Counted from the first letter of the stretch, positions 47,796 through 55,871 are shown. The stretch is 64,000 nt of DNA from CAINVV01 sp963663005 (GCA_963663005.2 CAXXHH010000015.1:186001-250000); one strand, 5' to 3'. A program made the numbers and translations. The notes: generated from the sequence alone by a model not told the origin.

Positions 47796-48347
47796 TTGAA
47801 GATCAACAAAACCATATTGGGCATAGATCCGGGTACTAACATCATGGGTTATGGCGTTATCCGGGTAAACGACAATCAAGTAAACATTGTGGCTTTAGGG
47901 GTGGTGAAAACCGCCGGATTTACAGGTCATTATGAAAAACTCAGCCATATCTTTAACCGGACATTATATTTGGTCGATGAGTATAAGCCGGACGAGACAG
48001 CACTGGAAGCGCCGTTTTTCGGAAAAAATATACAATCCATGCTTAAACTCGGACGGGCCCAGGGTGTTGCCATGGCTGCCTCGCTCTACCGGGGAGTTCC
48101 GATCTTCGAATATGCGCCACTTCGTATCAAACAGGCAATTACCGGGAATGGGGCTTCCTCCAAAGAACAGGTGGCTTACTTTCTAAAGCAAATGTTTGGC
48201 ATGACCATCATGCCATCGGATTTGGATGCTACCGACGGACTAGCGGCGGCAGTATGCCACTATTTGCAGATGAAGAGTCCCGTCTCAGAAAAAGGAGCAA
48301 AGAATTGGGAAGAGTTTATCAGAAAGAATCCCGACAGGGTGAAGTAA
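47796..48347 (+). CDS. ruvC: Crossover junction endodeoxyribonuclease RuvC
   Basis: It resolves Holliday junctions with RuvAB. Seen: ILGIDPGTNIMGYG with the catalytic Asp at 11, ALEAPFFGKNIQS with the second acidic residue, and DATDGLAAAVCHY with the final acidic pair. Length (183 aa) is normal. It starts at TTG: an in-frame TGA lies 15 nt upstream and there is no nearby ATG. The start ahead of the conserved ILGIDPG fits family proteins. Confidence 0.94.
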   Translation: MKINKTILGIDPGTNIMGYGVIRVNDNQVNIVALGVVKTAGFTGHYEKLSHIFNRTLYLVDEYKPDETALEAPFFGKNIQSMLKLGRAQGVAMAASLYRGVPIFEYAPLRIKQAITGNGASSKEQVAYFLKQMFGMTIMPSDLDATDGLAAAVCHYLQMKSPVSEKGAKNWEEFIRKNPDRVK

Positions 48348-48351
48348 AGAG

Positions 48352-48450
48352 GATTTTCGATTTTAGATTTTGGATTACGCACTAAAACAAAATTTGCTCA
48401 GATGTTGAGGGAAGCATGATCGAAAATCCAAAATCGAAAAATTTTTTTTA
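48352..48450 (+). terminator. Long hairpin after ruvC built of GATTTTN heptamers
   Basis: Left arm (48352-48376) reads GGATTTT CGATTTT AGATTTT GGATT in 7-nt phase; right arm (48418-48440) has matching CGAAAAT, CCAAAAT, CGAAAA units, then a T run. A terminator for ruvC; in the other direction it lies after the HIT gene. Confidence 0.6.
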
Positions 48451-48452
48451 TT

Positions 48453-48845
48453 CTAAATCGCTGCTGAAATTGACCTTGCCGTGGCTTCGAATTCCTCCGG
48501 GGTAAATTTGAGCTTTGGTTTGGAGAAATCAATATCTTTTTCACTATTCAATGGCACCAGATGCACGTGAGCGTGTGGTACCTCCAGTCCTAAAACAGCC
48601 ACTCCTACCCGCTTACAAGGTATAGCCTTTCCGATCGCTATCGCAACATCCCGGACAAAAGCCATTAATCCTGCATAGCGCTCTTCGTCAAGGTCAAAGA
48701 GATAATCCACTTCAACTTTTGGAATCACCAGCACATGACCGGCCGCAAGTGGAAAAATATCCAAAAAGGCGAGATAGTTTTCATCCTCTGCTACCTTGTA
48801 ACAAGGAATCTCGCCAGCTACGATTTTTGAGAAAATTGAGGCCAT
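48453..48845 (-). CDS. HIT family protein
   Basis: Small nucleotide-binding hydrolase or transferase of the histidine-triad family, 130 residues. Seen: the opening IFSKIVAGEIPCYKV and the histidine triad HAHVHL (His91, 93, 95). Members remove AMP from adenylated compounds; the natural substrate is unknown. It lies 50 nt downstream of greA in the same direction, a usual pairing in Bacteroidota. Confidence 0.93.
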   Translation of the reverse strand: MASIFSKIVAGEIPCYKVAEDENYLAFLDIFPLAAGHVLVIPKVEVDYLFDLDEERYAGLMAFVRDVAIAIGKAIPCKRVGVAVLGLEVPHAHVHLVPLNSEKDIDFSKPKLKFTPEEFEATARSISAAI

Positions 48846-48848
48846 AAA

Positions 48849-48892
48849 AACAGAGACTTGAGAGATGAGACTTAAGACAGGAGAGATGAGAT
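48849..48892. repeat. Heptamer-phased spacer between greA and the HIT gene
   Basis: AGAGACT TGAGAGA TGAGACT TAAGACA GGAGAGA TGAGATG fills the spacer of the likely greA-HIT operon. The reverse complement of 48853-48866 equals 24605-24618. Confidence 0.6.
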
Positions 48893-48895
48893 GGG

Positions 48896-49375
48896 TTAGC
48901 GATCCAGTTCGATGTTTATAATTTCGAAAGGAATTACGCCGGATGGGACGTGAATATCCACAATATCGCCGACTTTTTTGCCTAACAGACCCTTAGCAAT
49001 GGGCGTACTTACACTTATTTTGGCCGCTTTCAAATCTGACTCATGCTCGGAAACGATCGTATAGACCATCACGGCATTATTCTTCACATTTTTAATGGTC
49101 ACTTTATTCATGATCTGAACAGAATCCGTGTCAATCTTCGACTGGTCAATAATTCTGGCATTCGCAATCTGATCCTGGAGAACAGCAATTTTGGCCTCAA
49201 GCATACCTTGAGCATCCTTTGCAGCATCATACTCAGCATTTTCCGAGATATCACCCTTTTCGATTGCTTCACCAATCTGCTTGGATATCATGGGTCTTTC
49301 AATGTTGAGCATCCTATCCAGATCTGCCTTAAGCTTTTTTAATCCTTCGGCAGAGATGTACGTAACTTTGGTCAT
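48896..49375 (-). CDS. greA: Transcription elongation factor GreA
   Basis: It rescues backtracked RNA polymerase by aiding transcript cleavage. Seen: an N-terminal coiled coil (about 10-75) with the acidic tip region ENAEYDAAKDAQ, and the C-terminal FKBP-like domain (from about 80, KVTIKNVKNNAVMVYTIV; PIAKGLLGKKVGD). Length (159 aa) is usual. The first 85 nt upstream contain a terminator-like hairpin in the leader, and a possible -7 box lies beyond it. Confidence 0.96.
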   Translation of the reverse strand: MTKVTYISAEGLKKLKADLDRMLNIERPMISKQIGEAIEKGDISENAEYDAAKDAQGMLEAKIAVLQDQIANARIIDQSKIDTDSVQIMNKVTIKNVKNNAVMVYTIVSEHESDLKAAKISVSTPIAKGLLGKKVGDIVDIHVPSGVIPFEIINIELDR

Positions 49376-49403
49376 TCTCGTTGCTGTTAATTGATATTAT
49401 ACA

Positions 49404-49441
49404 TAAAAAAACAGAAGAACTCCAAACCTCGGAGCTCTTCT
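49404..49441 (-). terminator. Terminator-like hairpin in the greA leader
   Basis: AGAAGAGCTCC / GGAGTTCTTCT (11-bp stem with one mismatch, 7-nt loop) is followed on the minus strand by a run of seven T. It lies between the candidate greA promoter (49460-49467) and the ATG at 49375. No gene reads into it from upstream in that direction. Confidence 0.6.
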
Positions 49442-49459
49442 ACAATTTTCGATCTCTGA

Positions 49460-49467
49460 CAAATGTA
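49460..49467 (-). promoter_or_regulatory. Putative -7 box of greA
   Basis: TACATTTG on the minus strand, about 85 nt before the greA ATG. Confidence 0.45.
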
Positions 49468-49528
49468 GAAAATATTCTTTTTCATTTTACAAATCGGAAA
49501 GCAATTTTTTTCGCTCTCGCATTATTCC

Positions 49529-49536
49529 TATTTTTG
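49529..49536 (+). promoter_or_regulatory. Putative -7 box of the Rieske-like lipoprotein gene
   Basis: TATTTTTG, 22 nt before the ATG at 49559. Confidence 0.45.
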
Positions 49537-49558
49537 TTCACAGTTAACAACTTACCGC

Positions 49559-50020
49559 ATGACAAAAACAGGGAGTACCCGATCGTTTTCAGTTAGATGG
49601 ATGTTTATCTTGTTGATAAGCATTTTTGCCTGTACAGACAATCAAAATGCTTTTGTGCCCTACGCGAAAGTCGACAAATACATCTCGTTGGTCAATTATA
49701 ACAACCTACTAATTTCCGGTAATTCGATGACGTTTCCCACGGATGGGTACGCCGGATTGATTGTTGTCTGCATAAGTGATCAGCAATATCTGGCCTTCGA
49801 TGCCTGCTGTCCGTTCGAGGGAGCAAAAAACAGCATCATTGAGACCAACCCCGGACAAACGGGCGTTGTCTCAAGTAGTAATCCGGTCGCCACCTGCAAG
49901 ATTTGCGGATCTCAATACATCCTTTTCAGTGGAGGCTATCCGACGAAAGGACCATCAACCAGAAATTTAAAACAATATCAGGTGACGGTGATGGATAACA
50001 GACTGTGGATTCACAATTGA
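49559..50020 (+). CDS. Rieske-like lipoprotein with Cys in place of the His ligands
   Basis: The 153-residue protein has a signal and lipobox (SIFAC, Cys25). The layout is that of a Rieske fold (LAFDACCPFEG, then CKICGSQY, then SGGYPTKGPSTRNLKQYQV). Canonical Rieske motifs are C-x-H and C-x2-H. Here the first is Cys83-Cys84-Pro-Phe, and the second is Cys113-x2-Cys116, so both histidines are missing. Four cysteines could bind a different Fe-S cluster or another metal, or the cluster is lost. It probably sits in the periplasm or on the outer membrane. The function is unknown. Confidence 0.75.
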   Translation: MTKTGSTRSFSVRWMFILLISIFACTDNQNAFVPYAKVDKYISLVNYNNLLISGNSMTFPTDGYAGLIVVCISDQQYLAFDACCPFEGAKNSIIETNPGQTGVVSSSNPVATCKICGSQYILFSGGYPTKGPSTRNLKQYQVTVMDNRLWIHN

Positions 50021-50026
50021 GAGATG

Positions 50027-50082
50027 AGATATAAGACATAAGACATGAGATGGCGCTATCTCATGTCTTATGTCTTATATCT
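50027..50082. terminator. Perfect 25-bp inverted repeat between convergent genes
   Basis: The arms at 50027-50051 and 50058-50082 are exact reverse complements with a 6-nt loop (GGCGCT). They are made of TAAGACA/TGAGATG heptamers (TGAGATA, TAAGACA, TAAGACA, TGAGATG). It lies between the Rieske-like gene and ahcY, so it is probably a two-way terminator or a repeat-derived hairpin. Confidence 0.7.
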
Positions 50083-50093
50083 TATAGCTCTTC

Positions 50094-51491
50094 TTAGTAA
50101 CGGTAATGTTCTGGTTTATAAGGCCCTTCTTTCGGTATTCCAAGATAGTCAGACTGCTCGGCGCTCAGTGTGGTGAGTTTCACTCCCAGCTGTGGCAGGT
50201 GAAGTCTTGCTACTTCCTCATCCAATTGCTTTGACAGACGATAAACGCCGATCTCGTAATTGTTTTTCCACAAATCAAGTTGAGCGAGTGTCTGGTTGGT
50301 GAATGAGGTACTCATTACAAAAGATGGGTGACCGGTAGCACATCCAAGGTTAACCAGTCGGCCTTCTGCCAAAAGGAAGATTGAATGTCCGTCAGGATAA
50401 ACATATTTGTCGACCTGAGGCTTGATGTTGATTTTTTTGATTCCCGGCCATTTCTCCAGGCGGCTTACCTGAATCTCATTGTCGAAATGTCCAATGTTGC
50501 AAACAATAGCCTGGTCTGGCATTGCGGCCAAATGTTCGGCGGTAATGACATCTTTATTCCCGGTCGTTGTCACAAAAATATTGCATTCACCAACGACATC
50601 TTCAATGGTTGCAACCTGGTATCCTTCCATAGCAGCCTGCAGCGCGCAAATCGGGTCGATCTCCGTTACGATAACACGGGCGCCATAACCTCTGAGCGAT
50701 CTTGCACAACCTTTACCGACGTCTCCATATCCGCATATCAGGACTACCTTACCGGCAACCATTACATCGGTTGCCCTCTTGATACCGTCGGCAAGAGATT
50801 CGCGGCATCCGTATAGATTATCAAATTTTGATTTAGTTACTGAATCGTTGACGTTAATTGCAGGGAACATCAATTCTCCACGCTCCAGCATCTGGTACAG
50901 ACGATGCACACCGGTGGTTGTCTCTTCCGAAACACCCTTTATTTCTTTAATCGCTTTGCTCCAGCGCGTTGGATTTTCCTTCAGGGTCTTTTTGAGAGCC
51001 AGGAACAACTGTTTTTCGTCTTCTCCATCGACTTCCTTATCCAGGATAGCCGGATTTTTCTCGGCAGCACTTCCAATGTGAACCATCATTGTGGCATCAC
51101 CTCCATCATCCACAATCATTTGCGGGCCGACGCCATTGCCAAAGTCCAGGGCACGCTCGGTACACCACCAATATTCTTCAAGACTCTCGCCTTTCCATGC
51201 GAAGACGGGAATTCCGGCTTCTGCGATGGCGGCGGCGGCATGATCCTGAGTAGAAAAAATATTGCAGGAGGCCCAGCGAACGATGGCGCCTAATTCAGCC
51301 AGCGTTTCAATTAGAACCGCCGTTTGTATTGTCATATGAAGTGAGCCCATAATCCGAACACCCTTCAAAGGTTTTTCCACACCATATTTTGAACGCAGAG
51401 ACATCAATCCCGGCATTTCCTTTTGAGCAATTTCAATTTCTTTACGACCGAACGCGGCCAGAGAGATGTCTTTAACTTTGTAATCCATCAT
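50094..51491 (-). CDS. ahcY: Adenosylhomocysteinase (SAH hydrolase)
   Basis: It splits S-adenosylhomocysteine into adenosine and homocysteine, closing the methyl cycle. Seen: the N-terminal SLHMTIQTAVLIETL, the NAD-binding Rossmann region VLICGYGDVGKGCARSL, and the C-terminal ending GPYKPEHYRY shared by the family. Length (465 aa) includes the insertion common in bacterial and eukaryotic-like forms. It lies 102 nt downstream of ribF. No SAH riboswitch was recognised in that gap. Confidence 0.97.
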   Translation of the reverse strand: MMDYKVKDISLAAFGRKEIEIAQKEMPGLMSLRSKYGVEKPLKGVRIMGSLHMTIQTAVLIETLAELGAIVRWASCNIFSTQDHAAAAIAEAGIPVFAWKGESLEEYWWCTERALDFGNGVGPQMIVDDGGDATMMVHIGSAAEKNPAILDKEVDGEDEKQLFLALKKTLKENPTRWSKAIKEIKGVSEETTTGVHRLYQMLERGELMFPAINVNDSVTKSKFDNLYGCRESLADGIKRATDVMVAGKVVLICGYGDVGKGCARSLRGYGARVIVTEIDPICALQAAMEGYQVATIEDVVGECNIFVTTTGNKDVITAEHLAAMPDQAIVCNIGHFDNEIQVSRLEKWPGIKKINIKPQVDKYVYPDGHSIFLLAEGRLVNLGCATGHPSFVMSTSFTNQTLAQLDLWKNNYEIGVYRLSKQLDEEVARLHLPQLGVKLTTLSAEQSDYLGIPKEGPYKPEHYRY

Positions 51492-51593
51492 TTTTTGTAT
51501 ATTTATTAGACTTAAGGTTTCTTCAAATACCTTGGAATAGCTGAGAAAAAATCGACTTTCTCCAACTTATTCCTTTTCCCGTTTTCACCGTAT

Positions 51594-52538
51594 TTAGCGA
51601 CTCGACTGGTTTGCAAAGATAGTCAAAGCCACGGTTTTATCAATTTCGAGTTGCGATTTTAGTTTCGCAATATTTTCAAATTTCACCTCACTCCTGATTC
51701 TCTCCACAAAATTTACCGTGATATCCTTTCCATAAATATCCTGAGAAAAATCGAAAATATTTACCTCGATACTCCGGTGATCAACATTGGAATTCACAGT
51801 TGGTCGGGTTCCGACATTTAACATACCCTTGTACTGATTGCCCAAAACCTCAATGGAAACAGCATAAACACCATCAGTCGGTATCAACTTGTGAAGATCG
51901 TCCGGGACAATATTTGCAGTAGGAAATCCCAGCTCCCGTCCAAGTTTCCTGCCTTCCACAACTCTGCCTTTCAGCATGTATGAATATCCGAGAAAATGGT
52001 TGGCTCTGAGCATATCTCCAATTTCGAGTGACTGCCTAATCCTGGTGGAACTAACTGCCACATTCTCAACAAGCAATGGGTTCAGTTGCTCAACCTGAAA
52101 ACCAAACTCCTTGCCTAAAACCGCCAATGCATGATAATCGCCCTTCCGGTCGTGGCCAAATTTATGATCATAACCTGTTACAAGCTTGTGAATATGCATT
52201 TTGCCTACCAGAATATCCTTCACAAAATCCGTGTATGACAGTTGGGCAAACTCCCTGGTAAAGGGGAAAATGACAAGATGATCGAGGCCTAATGATTCAA
52301 GCAGAGCAGATTTCTCTTCGACAGTAGAAAGCAGTCGGATGGTATCCTCTTCGGGGGTTACAACCATCCGCGGATGCGGAAAAAAGGTAAACACAACGGA
52401 CTCACCGCCAGTTTGGAGGCTAATTTTTCTTAGTTCAGCAATTACCTCCCGATGCCCGAGATGGACACCATCGAAAGTACCGATCGTAACTACCGGTTTT
52501 CTGACCGAAAATTCTTCTAATCCGTAATGTATCTGCAC
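51594..52538 (-). CDS. ribF: Bifunctional riboflavin kinase/FAD synthetase
   Basis: It makes FMN and FAD from riboflavin. Seen: the N-terminal FMN adenylyltransferase domain (VTIGTFDGVHLGHREVI; VSSTRIRQSLE) and the C-terminal flavokinase domain (GRKLGRELGFPTANI; GMLNVGTRPTV). I chose the GTG at 52538 (MQIHYGLEEF), giving 314 residues, because family similarity begins here and a -7 box lies just upstream. The upstream in-frame extension (to 52640) would cover that promoter region and does not resemble the family. Confidence 0.94.
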   Translation of the reverse strand: MQIHYGLEEFSVRKPVVTIGTFDGVHLGHREVIAELRKISLQTGGESVVFTFFPHPRMVVTPEEDTIRLLSTVEEKSALLESLGLDHLVIFPFTREFAQLSYTDFVKDILVGKMHIHKLVTGYDHKFGHDRKGDYHALAVLGKEFGFQVEQLNPLLVENVAVSSTRIRQSLEIGDMLRANHFLGYSYMLKGRVVEGRKLGRELGFPTANIVPDDLHKLIPTDGVYAVSIEVLGNQYKGMLNVGTRPTVNSNVDHRSIEVNIFDFSQDIYGKDITVNFVERIRSEVKFENIAKLKSQLEIDKTVALTIFANQSSR

Positions 52539-52554
52539 TTCAAATAATAAAGCG

Positions 52555-52562
52555 CAAAAGTA
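52555..52562 (-). promoter_or_regulatory. Putative -7 box of ribF
   Basis: TACTTTTG on the minus strand, 16 nt before the GTG start, supports the shorter ribF. Confidence 0.5.
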
Positions 52563-52643
52563 ATCAAAAAAGCAAAAAATTCCTTCGGATTTTTTTTGCA
52601 TTTTTGTCGTTTCTTCAGTCACACAACTTATAATTGACAACTA

Positions 52644-53786
52644 ATGAACCGTACTCTTATTTTACTGGCAATTGTTTTGCTAACTGTTGCTTGCGGAAAA
52701 AAGAACAACTTCACTATTTCCGGAAAAATCGAAGGTGGAGCTGGCAAAAAAATATATTTGAACCATCTGCTAACCAGCACTCAAAGTCCGGCAGATTCGG
52801 TTAAACTTGATCAAAAAGGGGAATTTGAACTGAAGGGGAAAGTCAGCATGCCCACGTTCTTCCTACTAAAATTTTCCGACAGTAATTTTGCCACGCTCTT
52901 GGTTGATTCAACTGAGAACGTGAAAGTTACTGGTTCCTACAAGAATTTCGCGGCCGATTACGACGTAAAAGGGTCTGATAATTCATCTAAAGTGAGGGAT
53001 CTCACTTTCCGGTTTTCGGCGGTAAAAGCCAAAACTGATTCTCTTCGTCAACTATACATTAAGCACCAGAATGAGGCTGCCTACACGTCTGAGCTTGAAC
53101 GCTGGAATAACGAATACACCAAGATGGTTTCTGATTATACCGGGTATGTTAATGACTTTGTAAAGAGAAACCCATTCTCGATGTCAAGTGTATACGCACT
53201 CTACCAAAAGTGGAACGAAAATAGTTACGTGGCCAATGATTTTCAGGCAATGAAGACATCCGCCTCGGCGTTATTCGCGGTTTATCCAAAAAACGATCAG
53301 GTCAAAGCACTGTATAACAATGTTCTAAGTCTCATCAGGGAACAAAAAAGCGCAAAATTAAATAATCTGATGACTCAAAATGCGGTAAACTCTCCCAATA
53401 TCAAACTTCCGGATATCGGCGGGAATGAACGTGATCTTTGGTCGTTGCATGGCAAATATGTGCTTTTACATTTCTGGTCGGCAAAAGATCGTACCTCAAG
53501 AATTCAAAATCAGGTACTTGTTGAATTATATTCAAAGTACAAGAGCAAAGGATTTGAAATTTTCATGGTTAGCATAGATGAAGATAAAACTGCCTGGGAA
53601 GTTGCCATTGCTGAGGATCGGCTGCCCTGGATTAATGTCGGCGACATGAAAGGTAGTGTTTCTGCACTCATCAGTTACAATATCCATAACATCCCGGCGA
53701 ATTACCTGCTCGACAAAGAGGGTAAGATTATCGGGAAAAACTTGCAGGGACCGGATCTTAATGCTGCATTATCCAAAATTATGTAG
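52644..53786 (+). CDS. TlpA/AhpC-like lipoprotein with DUF4369-like N-terminus, lacking CxxC
   Basis: The 380-residue protein has a signal and lipobox (TVACGKK, Cys17), a DUF4369-like N-terminal domain (about 20-130), a helical middle, and a thioredoxin-fold domain (about 255-375, KLPDIGGNERDLWSLHGKYVLLHFW). In redox-active members the W is followed by a CxxC; here it reads SAKDR (near 278), so thiol-disulfide exchange by that site is not expected. The later cis-Pro region NIPANYLL is kept. It may be a binding or scaffold form of the family. It is divergent to ribF. Confidence 0.85.
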   Translation: MNRTLILLAIVLLTVACGKKNNFTISGKIEGGAGKKIYLNHLLTSTQSPADSVKLDQKGEFELKGKVSMPTFFLLKFSDSNFATLLVDSTENVKVTGSYKNFAADYDVKGSDNSSKVRDLTFRFSAVKAKTDSLRQLYIKHQNEAAYTSELERWNNEYTKMVSDYTGYVNDFVKRNPFSMSSVYALYQKWNENSYVANDFQAMKTSASALFAVYPKNDQVKALYNNVLSLIREQKSAKLNNLMTQNAVNSPNIKLPDIGGNERDLWSLHGKYVLLHFWSAKDRTSRIQNQVLVELYSKYKSKGFEIFMVSIDEDKTAWEVAIAEDRLPWINVGDMKGSVSALISYNIHNIPANYLLDKEGKIIGKNLQGPDLNAALSKIM

Positions 53787-53856
53787 TCCTCTGCTACTCT
53801 TTCTTGTTCGTAATGATCTATTAACACTTGCGCCTTGCTAAATTAGGTTTTACCTT

Positions 53857-53864
53857 TATCTTTG
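53857..53864 (+). promoter_or_regulatory. Putative -7 box of lpxH
   Basis: TATCTTTG, 41 nt before the GTG at 53906. It lies inside the upstream extension of the frame, which favours the later start. Confidence 0.5.
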
Positions 53865-53905
53865 TCGCGAATTTTAGTCCAAAGGATTTATCACTAATAA
53901 AGGCT

Positions 53906-54688
53906 GTGGATATCGGAAAGAAAATCTATTTTGTATCTGACCTTCATCTTGGAGCATCAGCGCTAAAAGACAACAAAGAGAGGGAATTACTCTTTGTCGA
54001 CTGGCTCCATACGATCAAAAAAGATGCCCAAATGATCTTTCTGATGGGCGACTATTTCGATTTTTGGTTTGAATACAAAAAGACAGTGCCAAAAGGATTT
54101 GTGAGATCGTTGGGTGCGTTGGCAGAACTTTGCGATAGCGGTATACCCATCCATTTTTTTACCGGAAACCACGATATATGGGCATTTGACTATCTTTCAA
54201 AGGAAGTGGGAATGGTTGTTCACAAGGATATTGCAAAGATGGATCTCCTTGGTAAAAAATTTTTCCTTTCGCACGGGGATGATCTTGGAGAAAAGGATTT
54301 TGGCTACCAGTTGATCAAGAAATTCTTCCATAACCCATTAGCGCAATGGGCTTTTGCAAAGATTCATCCTGATCTTTCGTTTAGACTGGCTCACCGATGG
54401 TCAAAAAATAGCCGTCTTTCATACAAAGACGGTGATAAAGGTTTTAAAGGACTTGAATTTGAGGAACAATATCATTTTGCCAGGAGTGTGCTTGCCAAAG
54501 AGCATTTCGATTACTTCGTTTTTGGTCATCGGCACATCGTTCTAAATGAACCGGTTTCAGCGGATAGCAGACTGATAATTCTGGGCGACTGGATCAAAAA
54601 GTTCACGTATGGCGTATACGATGGTATCGATTTTAGAATTGAGAAAATTGAGGAAAACAAGATAAAAGAGTATTGTATAACAATTTAA
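53906..54688 (+). CDS. lpxH: UDP-2,3-diacylglucosamine diphosphatase-like metallophosphoesterase (LpxH)
   Basis: It hydrolyses UDP-2,3-diacylglucosamine in lipid A synthesis. Seen: the metallophosphoesterase motifs YFVSDLHLGA near the start, GDYFDFWFEY, GNHD and FGHRH. I chose the GTG at 53906 (260 residues, MDIGKKIYFVSD); an upstream TTG at 53828 would put a promoter-like box inside the gene and add residues unlike the family. The next gene starts 2 nt after the stop. LpxH versus LpxI or another phosphoesterase is decided here by the LpxH-type motifs. Confidence 0.88.
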   Translation: MDIGKKIYFVSDLHLGASALKDNKERELLFVDWLHTIKKDAQMIFLMGDYFDFWFEYKKTVPKGFVRSLGALAELCDSGIPIHFFTGNHDIWAFDYLSKEVGMVVHKDIAKMDLLGKKFFLSHGDDLGEKDFGYQLIKKFFHNPLAQWAFAKIHPDLSFRLAHRWSKNSRLSYKDGDKGFKGLEFEEQYHFARSVLAKEHFDYFVFGHRHIVLNEPVSADSRLIILGDWIKKFTYGVYDGIDFRIEKIEENKIKEYCITI

Positions 54689-54690
54689 TT

Positions 54691-55794
54691 ATGAGCAAAA
54701 AGCTTTATACCGTTATTGTCGGAACCGGGTCATTTGTTCCACCAAAAGTGATCCCAAACAGTTATTTTTTGGATGCCGAATTTATCGATCCGAGTACCGG
54801 CAAGAGATTCGAAACATCCAATGAGGAGATTATCCGCAAATTCCACGAAATCACAAATATTGAAGAAAGACGCTATGCCGAACCAGATCAGGCCACAAGT
54901 CATCTGGCTACTTTTGCGGCAGAAGATGCACTGACCTCTTCAGGTTACGATCGCGAGAAACTTGAATTCATCATCGCCGCTCACAATTTCGGTGATATCT
55001 ATCCGGATACGTATCGTTCGGATATGTGTCCCTCTATCGCGAACCGTGTTAAAACCAATCTTGGAATAAAAAACCCTAAAGTCTTCACCCACGATGTTGT
55101 AGCAGGATGTCCGGGATGGACAACAGCAATGATCATCGCCGATGCATATATTAAGAGCGGCTTATATAAATGCGGATTGGTTATCGGCTCGGACTTGAAC
55201 TCACGTGTTTCAGATCCTTTCGACAGAGACCGCATGATCTTCTCTGACGGTTCGGGCGCTGTGATTGTTGAGGCGGTAGAAAGCAAAGTCCCCGTTGGAA
55301 TCCTGGCGGAGTCGAGCCGGTCGGATATCGATCCGGTAATGTTAAAAATGGGCGTTTCATTGAACCCAAATTATGATGGTACCGAAATCAACATCCGTAT
55401 GCAGGGTCATAAAGTATATGCCTACGCCCTCAGTGCCGTTCCAGGTGTCGTGAAGGAAAGCCTTGACAAAGCCGGATTGCATCTTACAGATATTAAAAAG
55501 GTATTGATTCATCAGGCCAATGAGAAGATGGACGAAGCGATACTCAACAGGGTGTTCAAACTTTACGGAATCAAGGAATGGAATCCTGATGTAATGCCAA
55601 TGACCATCCGTACTCTTGGAAATTCATCAACAGCAACCGTTCCGACGTTGTTGGATCTTATCGTTAAAAATAAGATGGAAGATCATTCCATTTCGCCCGG
55701 AGATCATATTATCCTTACCTCGGTTGGAGCCGGTATGGTTATCAACTCCATCGTTTACCGCTTCCCGGATAATGCTCTTTTTCAGGAAGATTAA
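54691..55794 (+). CDS. 3-oxoacyl-ACP synthase III-like (FabH family) protein
   Basis: It condenses an acyl-CoA or acyl-ACP with a malonyl unit, or belongs to a related KAS III. Seen: the catalytic Cys140 in VAGCPGW, His274 in HQANEKM, Asn311 in GNSSTA, and GSGAVIVEA in the core. The start ATG at 54691 lies 2 nt after lpxH, matching an operon; an upstream TTG at 54673 would overlap it. The Cys motif GCPGW (not ACSGF) points to a FabH subgroup different from the main fatty-acid starter enzyme. Substrate unknown. Confidence 0.88.
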   Translation: MSKKLYTVIVGTGSFVPPKVIPNSYFLDAEFIDPSTGKRFETSNEEIIRKFHEITNIEERRYAEPDQATSHLATFAAEDALTSSGYDREKLEFIIAAHNFGDIYPDTYRSDMCPSIANRVKTNLGIKNPKVFTHDVVAGCPGWTTAMIIADAYIKSGLYKCGLVIGSDLNSRVSDPFDRDRMIFSDGSGAVIVEAVESKVPVGILAESSRSDIDPVMLKMGVSLNPNYDGTEINIRMQGHKVYAYALSAVPGVVKESLDKAGLHLTDIKKVLIHQANEKMDEAILNRVFKLYGIKEWNPDVMPMTIRTLGNSSTATVPTLLDLIVKNKMEDHSISPGDHIILTSVGAGMVINSIVYRFPDNALFQED

Positions 55795-55814
55795 AATTTT
55801 AATATGAATATTTC

Positions 55815-55850
55815 AAGCGCAATTGCCACAAACAGTTGCGCTTTTTTTAT
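55815..55850 (+). terminator. Rho-independent terminator after the FabH-like gene
   Basis: AAGCGCAA / TTGCGCTT (8-bp stem, 13-nt loop) is followed by a run of T. It separates the lpxH-fabH-like pair from rmuC. Confidence 0.8.
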
Positions 55851-55871
55851 ATTTAGGAAAAATATATCCCT

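Noticed and set aside
49381..49596. A 71-codon plus-strand frame in front of the Rieske-like gene
   Set aside because: It runs through the greA leader hairpin and the promoter-like box at 49529 and overlaps the next start. No family resemblance.
51492..51593. SAH or SAM riboswitch ahead of ahcY
   Set aside because: The gap holds only a short AAGGT/ACCTT hairpin; none of the known riboswitch cores was seen.
52539..52640. Longer N-terminal form of RibF
   Set aside because: The extra residues do not match the family and would cover the -7 box at 52555.
53828..53905. Longer N-terminal form of LpxH from an upstream TTG
   Set aside because: A -7 box sits inside the extension, and the family begins at the GTG at 53906.
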